In this document: positions 8,751-19,190 of the stretch, piece by piece
Layout: each line of letters opens with the position of its first letter
Numbering within the stretch: position 1 is the stretch's first letter
Source: Prevotella merdae
Lineage (GTDB): Bacteria > Bacteroidota > Bacteroidia > Bacteroidales > Bacteroidaceae
Reading direction: 5' to 3'
Length of the DNA stretch: 61,873 nucleotides
Assembly (NCBI RefSeq): GCF_900290275.1
Contig: NZ_LT985327.1
Span: 1-61,873 of the forward strand
The notes under the pieces: model-generated
What the model was told of the DNA's origin: nothing
Databases searched by the model: none
Seen by the model: only the letters and a program-made list of their open reading frames with translations
Made by a program: the position numbers and the translations under genes

Positions 8751-10392
8751 CAGATTTATGCCTTTGCTCATGGCTCTGTGCGTAGTCGTGGGCATACTTA
8801 TCGGCACTTTTTATGCCAACCATTTCTCGGGCAACCGACTTAATATTATCAATTCGGGCTCCAACCGCCTGTCAAACTTGCTGCATATTGTAGACGACCA
8901 ATATGTTGACAAGGTGAACATAGACTCGTTGGTGGATATGGCTATACCCCAGATTCTGGCAGATCTTGACCCTCACTCTGTATATATTCCTGCCAAAGAT
9001 GCACAAGCTGTAACAGACGATCTAAAGGGTTCGTTCTCGGGTGTAGGCATCGAATTCACAATACGCAAGGACACCATACACGTACAGAATGTTGTAAAGA
9101 ATGGACCAGCTCAGCGTGCGGGAATACTCGCTGGTGACAAAATTGTTAGTGTAGACGGAAAAACATTTGTAGGCAAAGTAGTAACACAGGACGAGGCTAT
9201 GCGCCGACTTAAAGGTCCGAAAGATACTAAGGTTAAGATTGGCGTTGTGCGTTACGGACAGAAGGCTGTGAAATACTTCACCGTGACACGTGGCGATATT
9301 CCACAGCGCAGCATAACAGCCACTTATATGCTCGACAAATCTACAGGATACATAAAGATTAAGAACTTTGGCGAGACTACATATCCAGAGCTACTCATCG
9401 CACTTGCGCAACTGTCGCAGGAAAGATTCTCCAACCTTGTTATCGACCTACGCGACAATGGTGGCGGATATATGAACTCTGCCGTGCAAATGGCAAACGA
9501 GTTCTTGCCTAAGAACAAGCTCATTGTGTATATGCAAGGACGCAAGTCGCCACGTCAAGACTTCCGCTCTGATGGACATGGCTCTTATCAGAAGATTCCA
9601 CTCATTGTACTCATTAATGAGGCCTCGGCTTCGGCTTCTGAGATATTTGCAGGTGCAATGCAAGACAACGACCGTGCCACTATCATTGGACGACGTTCGT
9701 TTGGCAAAGGATTGGTTCAGCAACAGATAGGATTCCCCGACGGCTCAATGATTCGACTTACCATTGCACGCTACTATACTCCATCTGGTCGCTGCATACA
9801 AAAGCCGTTTAAGCCTGGCGACAACCAGGACTACGACAACGACTTGCTTACACGCTACCAGCATGGCGAGTTCTTCTCGCAGGACAGCATCAAGCACACT
9901 GGTCCGGCTTACCATACAAGTATTGGACGTATTATATATGGTGGCGGTGGTATTACACCTGATATCTTCGTGGCAGAAGACACTCTGAGCATGACATCTT
10001 ACTACAAGCAGGCTGCCATGTCGGGACTTATCCTACAGTATGCCTTCAACTACACCGACAACAACCGTCAGAAACTCAATACCTACAGCAGTATGATGGA
10101 AATGTCTAAGTATCTTGTAAGCCAGAACACCGTAGAGCAATTTGCTGCCTTTGCCGACAAGAACGGACTGAAGCGCCGTAACCTTATGATACGCAAGTCG
10201 CACAAACTGCTTGAGCGTTTCATCAACTCGCGCATCATATACAATATGCTTGACGAACAGGCTTGGACAGAATACATCAACCAAGACGATCCAACAATAG
10301 CTACAGCCCTGAGAGTGTTCGAAAAGAACGAGGCTTTCCCGAAGAAACCGGGAGCCAAGGCAAATACCCAAACCAAGAAAAGAAAGAAATAA
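8731..10392 (+). CDS. S41 family C-terminal processing peptidase
   Basis: 553-residue envelope protease of the CtpA/tail-specific family. An N-terminal membrane segment (about residues 9-26) acts as signal anchor, a PDZ domain covers about residues 95-180, and the catalytic core follows. The nucleophile motif ASASASEI is at about residues 298-305 and the catalytic lysine in SFGKG at Lys326. A C-terminal extension of about 150 residues ends in a lysine-rich tail. It probably trims or degrades periplasmic proteins. It overlaps the deaminase gene by 20 bp. Confidence 0.92.
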   Translation: MNINKSNRFMPLLMALCVVVGILIGTFYANHFSGNRLNIINSGSNRLSNLLHIVDDQYVDKVNIDSLVDMAIPQILADLDPHSVYIPAKDAQAVTDDLKGSFSGVGIEFTIRKDTIHVQNVVKNGPAQRAGILAGDKIVSVDGKTFVGKVVTQDEAMRRLKGPKDTKVKIGVVRYGQKAVKYFTVTRGDIPQRSITATYMLDKSTGYIKIKNFGETTYPELLIALAQLSQERFSNLVIDLRDNGGGYMNSAVQMANEFLPKNKLIVYMQGRKSPRQDFRSDGHGSYQKIPLIVLINEASASASEIFAGAMQDNDRATIIGRRSFGKGLVQQQIGFPDGSMIRLTIARYYTPSGRCIQKPFKPGDNQDYDNDLLTRYQHGEFFSQDSIKHTGPAYHTSIGRIIYGGGGITPDIFVAEDTLSMTSYYKQAAMSGLILQYAFNYTDNNRQKLNTYSSMMEMSKYLVSQNTVEQFAAFADKNGLKRRNLMIRKSHKLLERFINSRIIYNMLDEQAWTEYINQDDPTIATALRVFEKNEAFPKKPGAKANTQTKKRKK

Positions 10393-10444
10393 ACCTCTTA
10401 TATCAAGAGGTAATAGTTTATTTAATCACAAAAAACAAAACGTT

Positions 10445-11723
10445 ATGAAACAATTCAATCACAAGTCAACCCTTTTGGCTATTGCAATGTGTGCAATGTG
10501 TACAAACATGAACGCCCAGGCGTGGGACGGAACATCAGCCGAATGTACCAAAGGAGACGGTAGCAAAGATAATCCGTACCTTATCGAGAATCCTCAAAAC
10601 CTTGCTTGGCTCGCAGAGCAGGTGAATGGCGGCAATACATTCGAGGGAAAGAACTTCAAGCTTGCAGCCGACCTGGATATGGGTGGCAAAGAGCATACAT
10701 TCCCAATGATTGGCAAATTCGATAAATATACAGATGCTTCAGGTACTCCCATAGACAATTCAAAATACTTTAAAGGTACATTTGATGGAGCAAAACACAT
10801 CATCGACAATCTTAATATATCTTATATAGAAGAAGGTGGTAGTGTTATGGAAGAAATTGGCGGCACAGGTCTATTTGCATCTATAACAAATGGTACAGAA
10901 ATTCGTAATATTATCATTGGCAGTAATTCTACTGTAAAGGGGGGGTGCTGTATCAGGTGTGCTTGTTGGTTATATGGGCGGTGGTATTGTAGAATATTGC
11001 GAGAACCGCGGAAAACTTGATGCTAATACCTTCTCTGGAGGTTTTGTCGGCGAAATGGAGGGTGGCATTGTAAGATTCTGCTCTAATAGAGGCTATATTC
11101 ATGCTGCTACAGAGATGAGTGGTATCATAGGCCAAGGAGCAAACAATGGCATTGTTAATTACTGCTATAACACTGGACATGCAGAGTGTATTGGCTTTGG
11201 TGGTGCAGGCATTGCAGGAGCATTGTACGATTCATTCAGCGTAAGTAATAGCTATAGTATTGGTAAAACAGAAGGTCAAGAAAACAAATGGATGGGTATA
11301 CCACAGGCTATTGTATCATCTACAGATACCAAATGTACCATAAAGAACTGTTACTATGTTAAAGAATTTACTGGTGTTGACGATGAAAATGCAACTGCTG
11401 TTACTGCAGACGAGATGAAACAAGCCGACTTCCTAACAAAGATAAACGCTGGTGAAGATGCTTTCGTTGCTGACACAAAGAACATCAACAACGGCTTCCC
11501 AATTCTAAAATGGCAGGCAACCGAAGCTACCGGTATCAAGCACATCAACAACTTTGCAAGTACAGCTATCAACCTCGACGGCAATACTGTTGTATGCGAC
11601 CAGCCTGTTAAGGTATACACTCTTGAGGGCGTACTCGTGGCAAGCGGACATGACGTAACTCTTGACAAGGGTACATACGTTATCAAGGCTGACGGTGCCA
11701 TGAAGAAGGTTGTCATTAAGTAA
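10445..11723 (+). pseudogene. GLUG-like surface protein with C-terminal sorting tail, frameshifted at poly-G
   Basis: One gene split into two frames. The first frame has a signal peptide (about residues 1-24, ending NAQA) and a beta-rich region with GTFDG-type motifs, then goes out of frame after a run of seven G at 10939-10945. The second frame resumes with AVSGVLVGYMGGG and carries GLUG-like repeats to a C-terminal tail (GTYVIKADGAMKKVVIK) of type IX secretion form. Six G would restore a single reading frame of about 425 codons. This could be phase variation, a true mutation or a sequencing error. It is followed 24 bp later by a protease with a similar tail. Confidence 0.75.
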
Positions 11724-11746
11724 CACTATCTAAAACGACGGACGCA

Positions 11747-13792
11747 ATGAAACAACATATCATTTCGTTGCTGCTTCTGTCGGGTGTCGGCATAAATATC
11801 TGTGCGCAAAACACAATTACTTATCCAAGCAAGCTGTCAGCGGGAACGCTGACAGCTATGCTTCGCGCCCAAAAAGCCGATACTCCGAACAAGCTGAACG
11901 CTTTTATAAAATTGTATAATGATGCCGACCGCACAACTGTAGCCACCGAATATGGTGTTAAGTTTAATGTGGGCGGCAATGGTCTATACACGGCAATTAT
12001 CAACCCTAACACTATTGAGGCTTTAAGCAACGACGCTCGAGTTGAACGCCTTGATATAGGCAACAATGCAACAACAACACTCGACCGCGTACGCCCACTT
12101 GTTAATGCCGACAAGACAGGCACAGAGAACGGATTGCCGACACTCTTCGATGGCAAAGGCGTAATAATTGGTGTGGTTGACAACGGTTTCGACTTTACCC
12201 ATCCTATGTTTAAGGATGCCGACGGCAATTGCCGTATCATTACAGCATGGGACCAGAACGTTACTGGTGGATTCAACGACTATGGTTACGGCGTAATATA
12301 CAACACTACGGAAAAGATACTTGCAGCACGCCACGACAATAGCTATGACACTCATGGAACACACGTGCTCGGCATAGCTGGAGGTAGCTCAAGTAGTGCC
12401 TACAAAGGTATTGCTACTGGTGCCCAACTGGCTGTAGTATCTACCAACAAATCAGAACAGGGCATTATAGATGGTGTAGACTACCTTATTAAATATGCCG
12501 AAAGCCAAGGCAAACCTATAGCCATAAATGTGAGCCTCGGCACAGTGTTGGGATATAAAGACGGAACAAGCAATTTTGCACAACTTCTTGATCAATTGCT
12601 TTCAGGCAAGAAGGGCGTGCTTCTGAGCATTGCCACTGGCAATGAAGGTCATCGCAATACGATGATTGCATCAAACAATAATTGCTCGTCTACTCTTGTA
12701 CCGCCAAGCTACGGCAGAGAGAATATCTTTATGCAAGGCGAGACTGGACACAGCTACAAACTAAAGCTTACGCTTAAGAATACAGCTACTGGCGATGTTC
12801 TGCTTGAGAAGATTCTTACATCAGACAATGAGACGTCTGAAAAGATTACAGATTTTGGAACAGACGATCGAGCCAACGCTCTTCTTACAATGTCGTCGCT
12901 AAAGAACGCTATCACAGAGGCCCCGACTTTCAATATTAATCTTTCTTATCTAACGGCTACCAATGAGCAGTGGCAGATAGAGTTTACTACAGATGGTGGC
13001 AAGTATATGGCTGCATGCGATTATGGTTCGTTTGCCGCAGGAGGTAACGAGGGTTTTGTAGACGGCTCGTCGGCTTCTACACTTGCATCTACATCCACAG
13101 GAAAGAATCCTATTGCCGTTGGCGCATACGTATCACGTAAGGATTATACCGACATATCAGGCAAAATCCACAACAACCCATGGACTGAGGGCGACATATA
13201 CGTACGCTCAGGCAAAGGTCCTACATTTGACGGACGTATCAAGCCCGATGTTGTTGCTCCTGGCGCTGCAGTAATATCATCACTCAATTCGTTTGCAGCT
13301 ATGTATTCGGTACCTTCTACAGACAAGGTATATAGCGAAACCACCAATGACCGTACTTATTACTGGGGTGTGGGCAGCGGAACATCAATGGCTACTCCAG
13401 CCGTAACCGGAACAATGGCTCTATGGCTACAAGCCAATAGCACGCTGACACTTGAACAGGCAAAGCAAATTATTGGCAATAGCGCTATTAGCGACACTTA
13501 TGCCAAGGATCTGCCAAACTCTGTATTCGGATATGGTAAGATTGACGCACTTGCCGGACTTAAACTCATCATTACCGAGACTGGCATAAACAACACAAAA
13601 TATGCCACTACCGCATACGACATACAGAACGGCATGCTTATCATGGATGGCAAACATCACGTGACTGTCTACTCTACCGACGGAACAAAACTCTTTGATA
13701 CTTCTGCCAACACGGTTGACCTCAATCAGCTTGCTACTGGTTTCTACATAGTGAAGTTCGGAAACAATGCCATTAAGTACTGCCGTAAGTAG
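11747..13792 (+). CDS. Secreted subtilisin-like S8 serine protease with type IX-style tail
   Basis: 681-residue secreted protease. A signal peptide of about 20 residues ends at CAQ. The catalytic triad is visible as Asp145 (GVVDNGFD), His203 (DTHGTHV) and Ser547 (GTSMATP), with the oxyanion asparagine in ATGNEG. An insert of roughly 200 residues lies between the last two motifs, as in other Bacteroidota members. The last 75 residues form a beta-sandwich tail ending GFYIVKFGNNAIKYCRK, like type IX secretion signals. It is likely exported to the surface with the preceding GLUG-like protein. Confidence 0.9.
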   Translation: MKQHIISLLLLSGVGINICAQNTITYPSKLSAGTLTAMLRAQKADTPNKLNAFIKLYNDADRTTVATEYGVKFNVGGNGLYTAIINPNTIEALSNDARVERLDIGNNATTTLDRVRPLVNADKTGTENGLPTLFDGKGVIIGVVDNGFDFTHPMFKDADGNCRIITAWDQNVTGGFNDYGYGVIYNTTEKILAARHDNSYDTHGTHVLGIAGGSSSSAYKGIATGAQLAVVSTNKSEQGIIDGVDYLIKYAESQGKPIAINVSLGTVLGYKDGTSNFAQLLDQLLSGKKGVLLSIATGNEGHRNTMIASNNNCSSTLVPPSYGRENIFMQGETGHSYKLKLTLKNTATGDVLLEKILTSDNETSEKITDFGTDDRANALLTMSSLKNAITEAPTFNINLSYLTATNEQWQIEFTTDGGKYMAACDYGSFAAGGNEGFVDGSSASTLASTSTGKNPIAVGAYVSRKDYTDISGKIHNNPWTEGDIYVRSGKGPTFDGRIKPDVVAPGAAVISSLNSFAAMYSVPSTDKVYSETTNDRTYYWGVGSGTSMATPAVTGTMALWLQANSTLTLEQAKQIIGNSAISDTYAKDLPNSVFGYGKIDALAGLKLIITETGINNTKYATTAYDIQNGMLIMDGKHHVTVYSTDGTKLFDTSANTVDLNQLATGFYIVKFGNNAIKYCRK

Positions 13793-13826
13793 CAACCTCA
13801 ACCAATCATCACCATATAATAACTCT

Positions 13827-14360
13827 ATGGACAAACAAAGCCTAAGAAAGGAGATTAAAAACAAGAAACGACAATTCACAAGCCAGGAGCTATGCGAGTT
13901 GTCGTTTCCTGTTGTTATGCGACTGTTGTCGCATCCACGTATTAAAACGGCTAATACCGTTATGCTTTATTATTCGTTGCCCGACGAAGTAGACACGCAC
14001 ACGCTTGTCGATTCGCTCCTTATGAGCGGCAAACACATCCTTCTGCCTCGTGTTACGGGCGAAGGTACAATGGAACTGCGACGTTATACTGGTCCGTCCG
14101 ACCTTGCTCAAGGTGCATACAACATAATGGAACCAACAGGCGAAGTGTTTGACAACTATACCGACATCGACCTTGCTGTTATTCCAGGTGTTGCATTCGA
14201 TAAAGACGGCAACCGCATGGGACGCGGCAAAGGCTACTACGACCGCTTGCTGCCTAAACTTGCCAATACCTACAAGATTGGCATCTGCCTCCCCTTCCAA
14301 TTGGTAGAGAAGATTCCTACCGACGAACACGACGTCAGAATGGACGAAGTTTTATTTTAA
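13827..14360 (+). CDS. 5-formyltetrahydrofolate cyclo-ligase
   Basis: 177-residue cytoplasmic enzyme turning 5-formyl-THF and ATP into 5,10-methenyl-THF, a folate salvage step. The family C-terminal motif is seen as GVAFDKDGNRMGRGKGYYDR. An N-terminal basic stretch (LRKEIKNKKR) fits the family. The ATG at 13827 is chosen over an upstream in-frame start at 13767, which lies inside the protease gene. Its 3' end overlaps the convergent Rpn gene by 9 bp. Confidence 0.9.
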   Translation: MDKQSLRKEIKNKKRQFTSQELCELSFPVVMRLLSHPRIKTANTVMLYYSLPDEVDTHTLVDSLLMSGKHILLPRVTGEGTMELRRYTGPSDLAQGAYNIMEPTGEVFDNYTDIDLAVIPGVAFDKDGNRMGRGKGYYDRLLPKLANTYKIGICLPFQLVEKIPTDEHDVRMDEVLF

Positions 14361-15239
14361 TTGCTCTACAACTTCAATAGAAAGACCTGTCATATCTGAT
14401 ATATCATTCAACGACATGCCTCTTTCTATCATCTTCTTTGCAATTTCAATATTGCGCTGTTCGATTCCCTCGGTTATGCCCTCGGCTCTACCCTCAGCTC
14501 TACCCTCGGCAAAACTATCCTTCTTGGCAGTGTTAATAGCATTCACTATATCACGATATGCATTAACACTGTCTTCATATTGCATCAGTTCCTGCGGATT
14601 GAACTTTGATATCTCTGCCTGTTCAAACAAGCGGGTGAAGACACGCTCCTGAAGTGCGGCAGGACGATTCATAAGAACCGAAAGGTTTTTAAGCACATAC
14701 ATCCACTTGTCATACATTGTAACCAACTCATCCTCTGTTTTATTGAACTTTGGTATTTCAACATAGAAGTATGTTAGTTTATCATAGAAGATTTTCTTTG
14801 TATCAACCTCCATCAATTTAACTTCGTGATGCCAATGTTTAGCCTCATCCAAGCCTTCGGCAAAATTGAAGTTCAACAAGCCAATGGTGTAAACAGCCTC
14901 AAGCTTGAAGTCCCAATTTCTACCACGTTGAGCTTGTTCACGTATAGGGAAAGTGGAATAGAAGATGGTTCTATCCTTGAAAAACTCCTGATACACATTC
15001 TGCATCTCAACGATGAACTTCTCTCCTTTTTGGTTCTCACAATATACATCAAATATTGCCCGCCTTGCATCCGAACGATCACCGAGTTGTTCTGAGTTGA
15101 GATAAGTAACATCCTTAACGTCCTGTTTTCCAAGGAACATAGCGTTAAGAAAACTAATAAGCAATTCCTTATTAAACTCCGAACCAAATAGTCTTTTAAA
15201 GCCGAAGTCGGTATGTGGATTTAAGTATCTCTCTTCCAT
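14352..15239 (-). CDS. Rpn family PD-(D/E)XK nuclease/putative transposase
   Basis: 295-residue protein of the recombination-promoting nuclease family. The N-terminal signature NPHTDFGFKRLFGSE is followed by the nuclease core with FDVYCENQKGEKFIVEMQ, giving the acidic and Glu-x-Gln catalytic positions. The C-terminus has an in-frame repeat encoding AEGRAEGRAEGITEG (about 14479-14515), then a helical tail. In the family such repeats vary in number between strains. The gene is a single-copy accessory element, and no inverted repeats marking it as a transposon were seen. Confidence 0.88.
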   Translation of the reverse strand: MEERYLNPHTDFGFKRLFGSEFNKELLISFLNAMFLGKQDVKDVTYLNSEQLGDRSDARRAIFDVYCENQKGEKFIVEMQNVYQEFFKDRTIFYSTFPIREQAQRGRNWDFKLEAVYTIGLLNFNFAEGLDEAKHWHHEVKLMEVDTKKIFYDKLTYFYVEIPKFNKTEDELVTMYDKWMYVLKNLSVLMNRPAALQERVFTRLFEQAEISKFNPQELMQYEDSVNAYRDIVNAINTAKKDSFAEGRAEGRAEGITEGIEQRNIEIAKKMIERGMSLNDISDMTGLSIEVVEQLK

Positions 15240-15278
15240 AATATGCTGTATTTGAATCTATAGTTGCAAATATACTAA

Positions 15279-15315
15279 ATATTCCCCAAAGGTTAGTTGC
15301 CTTTGGGGAATATTT
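15279..15315. terminator. Hairpin terminator between the Rpn and DUF721 genes
   Basis: ATTCCCCAAAGG / CCTTTGGGGAAT with a 7-nt loop. A T run follows on the plus side. It lies 20-55 bp past the stop of the DUF721 gene and just upstream of the Rpn start, where TATATTTG (15267-15274, minus) could serve as the Rpn -7 box. Confidence 0.75.
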
Positions 15316-15334
15316 TTTGTTACACAAACAATGC

Positions 15335-15625
15335 CTAATACACTTTGACATCGGTTATAACCTGACTTCCTACAGCCTGGTTTATGCGCTGCACAATGCG
15401 CGTGCGCATCATGGAGAGGTCCTGACGCAAAGCCGGATTGGTGATTTTCACATACAAGGTTTGGTTCTTGATAAACTTCTCGCCAGTATATCTTGTTATC
15501 ATTGCGCCCATTATATTGTCCCATGCGTCAATGGCACGTTTTTGCAATAAAGGCGTTTCAAGCCCCTCACGGCGCAAGTACATATTCAGCAAGTCGCTGA
15601 TTGATTTCACTTCACGTCTAAACAT
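15335..15625 (-). CDS. DUF721 (DciA-like) protein
   Basis: 96-residue basic protein of the DUF721 family, which includes the bacterial helicase-loading factor DciA. Seen: FRREVKSISDLLNMYLRREGL at the N-terminus, then a KH-like core with LYVKITNPALRQDL. The ATG at 15625 lies one base after the recF stop, so it is preferred to an upstream in-frame start inside recF and implies coupled translation. A role in replicative helicase loading is a family inference. Confidence 0.8.
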   Translation of the reverse strand: MFRREVKSISDLLNMYLRREGLETPLLQKRAIDAWDNIMGAMITRYTGEKFIKNQTLYVKITNPALRQDLSMMRTRIVQRINQAVGSQVITDVKVY

Positions 15626-15626
15626 A

Positions 15627-16727
15627 TTATTTCTCTTTAATCTCTCCCTCCTCCACTTCAAACAGCTTATAGTCGTAGCTTACACTACGCAGTATCTGGT
15701 CGAGATGGTCGCGGTTGGTATCGGTAATGAATATTTGTCCGAATCCATCACCCGACACAAGCTTAACAATCTGCTCCACACGATGAGCGTCAAGCTTGTC
15801 GAAGATGTCGTCGAGCAATAATAAAGGTGTTGTCTGAGATGCTGTGCGACGAAGGAAATCGAATTGTGCAAGCTTCAAGGCAAGCACAAAAGTCTTGTTC
15901 TGACCTTGCGAACCCTCACGTCGCATCTGATATCCACCAAGCATCATCTCAAGATCATCGCGATGTACGCCATGAAGCGAATAGCCCACAGCACGATCCT
16001 TATACCTGTCGCGTTGTATTACGTCTATCAAGGCACCACGCTGTGCATGCGATATATACTTAAGCGACACCTCCTCATGTCCATCCGCCACATGATTGTA
16101 TATATTCTGAAACACTGGGATAAGTTTTTCAACAAAATCCTGTCGTGCATTGAAGATACGCTCACCGTGCCGAGCCATCTCCTGTTCCCATATATCCAAT
16201 AGAGCAGCATCAGGCTCCTGTTCCATCTTCAACAGAGCATTGCGCTGCTGCAAAGCCTTGTTATATCTGTTAAGAGCCTCAATATACCCATTGTCATACT
16301 GCGATATAACAACATCCATTAGTCGGCGACGCTCCTCGCTGCCACCTGATATCAAGGTTTGGTCGGAAGGCGATACAAAGATAAGCGGAATAAGTCCGAT
16401 ATGCTGCGACAAGCGCTTATACTCCTTCTTGTCTCGCTTAAAGTGCTTTTTAGTGCCGCGCTTCATTCCACAATAGATGTCGATAGGGTCGGATGCCTCA
16501 TTCTCATAGAATCCTTCCACTACAAAGAAGTCTTGGTCGTGCATTATAACCTGTGAATCTACAGGATTGAAGGCGCTACGGCAAAACGACAAGTAGTAGA
16601 CAGCATCCAGAAAGTTGGTTTTACCCTCGCCGTTATGACCTATAAAACAGTTGAGATTTGGCGAAAGCTCAAGCGAAGCCTCACGTATATTCTTGAAATT
16701 TAGTATGGATATTTTCTTCAGTATCAT
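15627..16727 (-). CDS. recF: DNA replication and repair protein RecF
   Basis: 366-residue SMC-like ATPase that helps load RecA at single-strand gaps. The Walker A motif GHNGEGKTN is near residues 29-37, an ABC-type signature region (ISGGSEERRRLMD) lies around residue 115, and the Walker B region LLLLDDIFDKLD is near residue 310. Full length. It forms a two-gene unit with the DUF721 gene. TAACTTTG at 16751-16758 on the minus strand is its likely -7 element. Confidence 0.93.
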   Translation of the reverse strand: MILKKISILNFKNIREASLELSPNLNCFIGHNGEGKTNFLDAVYYLSFCRSAFNPVDSQVIMHDQDFFVVEGFYENEASDPIDIYCGMKRGTKKHFKRDKKEYKRLSQHIGLIPLIFVSPSDQTLISGGSEERRRLMDVVISQYDNGYIEALNRYNKALQQRNALLKMEQEPDAALLDIWEQEMARHGERIFNARQDFVEKLIPVFQNIYNHVADGHEEVSLKYISHAQRGALIDVIQRDRYKDRAVGYSLHGVHRDDLEMMLGGYQMRREGSQGQNKTFVLALKLAQFDFLRRTASQTTPLLLLDDIFDKLDAHRVEQIVKLVSGDGFGQIFITDTNRDHLDQILRSVSYDYKLFEVEEGEIKEK

Positions 16728-16923
16728 AGTTCTGTCAACTTATCAGTCTGCAAAGTTACCCCATTTATTATGGAAAAAGAAAAAAAGATAGTATAAATTT
16801 CAATATATGAGATAAATTGAGTAATTTTGCCAAGCATTTATGCCTACAGCCCAAGGTCATTAACAACACCTCAAACCAAGGGCAAAGGCAAGATACCAAG
16901 TAAATTAAAATTAAAATAAATAA

Positions 16924-17628
16924 ATGGCAAACAAAATTGACTTTGGAGCAAACACTCATGTAGAGAACTCCAACAACACCGAGGCATTCATCATTAAGTT
17001 TAAGAAGCAGATAATCATCGCAGTAGTAGCTATCATCGTAGCTATTGCAGGCTTGCTTCTCTATCAGTCTTTCGTTAAGGCTCCACGTGAGGAAAAGGCA
17101 AGCACCGCCCTCGCTAAGGGTCAGGAGTATTTCAACCAGGAGCAGTTTGACAAGGCTCTTAACGGTGACGGCGCAAGCTATGCTGGATTTGTAAAGATAG
17201 CAAGCGACTATAGCGGAACTGACGCTGCCAACCTTGCCGACCTTTATGCAGGTCTTTGCTATGCCAACCTTGGCAAGTGGACTGAGGCTGTTACTTATCT
17301 TGAGAAGTTCTCTACAAAGAGCGACGCTATGATTAGCCCTGCCGCTGTAGCTGCACTTGGCAACGCATATGCCAATACTGGCAATATCGACAAGGCAATT
17401 AGCACACTCAAGAAGGCTGCTGATATGGCTGACAGCAAGGCTGCTGACGACACCAACAACAGTCTGTCTCCTACATTCCTCATTCAGGCTGCTCAGCTTC
17501 TGGAGAAGACCAACAAGAACGACGAGGCTTTGAAGATTTACCAGGACATCAAGAAGAAGTATGTAAACGCACAGGTTGTACAGTCGTCTGAAATCGACAA
17601 GTACATCGAGCGTGTAGCAGAGAAATAA
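16924..17628 (+). CDS. Membrane-anchored tetratricopeptide repeat protein
   Basis: 234 residues. A single membrane helix at about residues 31-51 is followed by an extracytoplasmic helical region with TPR-like repeats (for example [11 protein letters not shown] and [15 protein letters not shown]). Its layout resembles YfgM/PpiD-associated envelope TPR proteins, but orthology is not shown. A TAATTTTG element at 16822-16829 precedes it. It ends 7 bp before the lumazine synthase gene, so the two form an operon. Confidence 0.75.
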   Translation: MANKIDFGANTHVENSNNTEAFIIKFKKQIIIAVVAIIVAIAGLLLYQSFVKAPREEKASTALAKGQEYFNQEQFDKALNGDGASYAGFVKIASDYSGTDAANLADLYAGLCYANLGKWTEAVTYLEKFSTKSDAMISPAAVAALGNAYANTGNIDKAISTLKKAADMADSKAADDTNNSLSPTFLIQAAQLLEKTNKNDEALKIYQDIKKKYVNAQVVQSSEIDKYIERVAEK

Positions 17629-17635
17629 TAAGAAT

Positions 17636-18112
17636 ATGGCAACAGCACTTCACAATCTCTCTGATTACGACTTCGCTTCCATTCCTGATGCAAGCAATAT
17701 GTGCTTCGGCATTGTTGTAGCCGAATGGAATCCTGAGATAACTGGCGCACTGCTTGACGGAGCTGTTAAGACTCTTGAGAAGCATGGCGCACTGCCTGAG
17801 AACATCCATGTAAAGACTGTTCCGGGAAGCTTTGAGCTGGTATACGGCGCTCACCAGATGGTATTGCATGGCGGATACGACGCTGTTATTATTTTGGGTA
17901 GCGTTATTCGTGGCGAGACTCCTCACTTCGACTATATCTGCCAGGGTGTAACTTATGGCATTGCACGTCTCAATACAACAAGCGAGATACCTATTATATA
18001 TGGCTTGCTTACCACTAACGACAAGCAACAGGCTCTCGACCGCTGTGGCGGCAAATATGGCAACAAGGGCGACGAATGCGCTATTGACGCTATAAAGATG
18101 GCTAAGTTCTAA
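17636..18112 (+). CDS. ribH: 6,7-dimethyl-8-ribityllumazine synthase
   Basis: 158-residue enzyme for the second-last step of riboflavin synthesis, joining the ribityl-uracil intermediate with 3,4-dihydroxy-2-butanone 4-phosphate. Seen: AEWNPEIT near residue 28, the phosphate-site stretch [14 protein letters not shown] (about residues 102-115) with the catalytic histidine, and PIIYGLLTT. Normal length. Its stop is about 14 bp from the 3' end of the second group II intron. Confidence 0.93.
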   Translation: MATALHNLSDYDFASIPDASNMCFGIVVAEWNPEITGALLDGAVKTLEKHGALPENIHVKTVPGSFELVYGAHQMVLHGGYDAVIILGSVIRGETPHFDYICQGVTYGIARLNTTSEIPIIYGLLTTNDKQQALDRCGGKYGNKGDECAIDAIKMAKF

Positions 18113-18217
18113 ATTATAGATAACAATCGAGTAGGAGGAAAACGAAGCAGTTTTCTTCCTACTTTCGTTTTCCGACCTCTCACACCACCGTACGTGCGGT
18201 TCCGCATACGGCGGTTC

Positions 18218-19025
18218 CTATTTTGGATACCATTCGAGATACGCCTCCATTAAAGTAGCATACCCTGCGGAGCGCAGATTATCGTTATTTATCGCCCTCT
18301 TCAATACAGGACTATCAGCTATACGCCAATAGCCTTTGCGAGTATTACCCCATTCATATGCTTGGTATTCATTAATACCGCATCTAATGAGGTTTGCCAC
18401 TCTTGTCTTGACTTTCTTCCAAGCTTTCCATATACACATGCGTATTCTACGTCTTAACCATTCGTCTGTTTCAAGCAAGAGACGCTTCATATTAGCAAGG
18501 TGATAATAGCCTACCCACCCTCTTATGTATTCTTTCAGCTTTTGCTTTCTCTTGGCATATCCCCATCCGTTGCTGCGACTTGTCAGTTCTTTTAGTCGCG
18601 ACTTCATCTTGGCTTTGGACTTTGGATGTACCGTGAGTTAGCATTTGCCTTTCATCACATAAAAGGAGTAGCCGAGGTATTTTACTCCTCGCACATACGA
18701 CACTATAGTCTTCTCCTTGTTGACTTTGAGATATAGAGCATTCTCTATAAATTGGGTTATACTCTCCTTTACTCGCATTGCAACCCTTTTGGACTTGCAG
18801 AATATCATCGAGTCGTCGGCATAACGCACAAAGGGGAGTCCTCTGCGTTCGAGTTCTTTATCCAATTCGTTGAGCATTATATTACTCAACAATGGACTTA
18901 GAGGTCCGCCTTGAGGAGTTCCTTCCTCGCTCGCTTCAAACAAACCTTTGTTCATTACGTCACTTCGGAGATATTTGTGTATAAGACTGACCACTCTGCC
19001 GTCTTTTATCGTACGGCTGAGAATT
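18218..19025 (-). pseudogene. Group II intron reverse transcriptase/maturase, C-terminal part
   Basis: Encodes the RT palm with the active site RYADDSMIF and the TPQGGPLSPLLSN motif, then the maturase domain (GWGYAKRKQKLKEYIRGW) to the natural C-terminus at LEWYPK. An in-frame TAA after VMKGKC (18638-18640) breaks it. Reading through the stop gives LTVHPKSKAKMKSRL, so it is a single nonsense change. At the upstream end the intron match begins with ILSRTIKDGRVVSLIHK. No HNH endonuclease domain follows the maturase. Confidence 0.85.
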
Positions 19026-19190
19026 TGTTTAATTCTGGAAAACTTTCGTTAGTGCCTTATACAAAGGACTTTGGGAGAATTACCCATTTTTGAGGTAATG
19101 ACTTGGCAACTGTGCAATCTGCTGCGTTCTACCTTGAATTGCTTACAAGGAACTCTTAGTTTGTTGCAAAGATACGAATTTTACTTATAT

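Noticed and set aside
16924..18112. FMN riboswitch ahead of ribH
   Set aside because: ribH follows the TPR gene by 7 bp and no FMN-element consensus is visible upstream of either.
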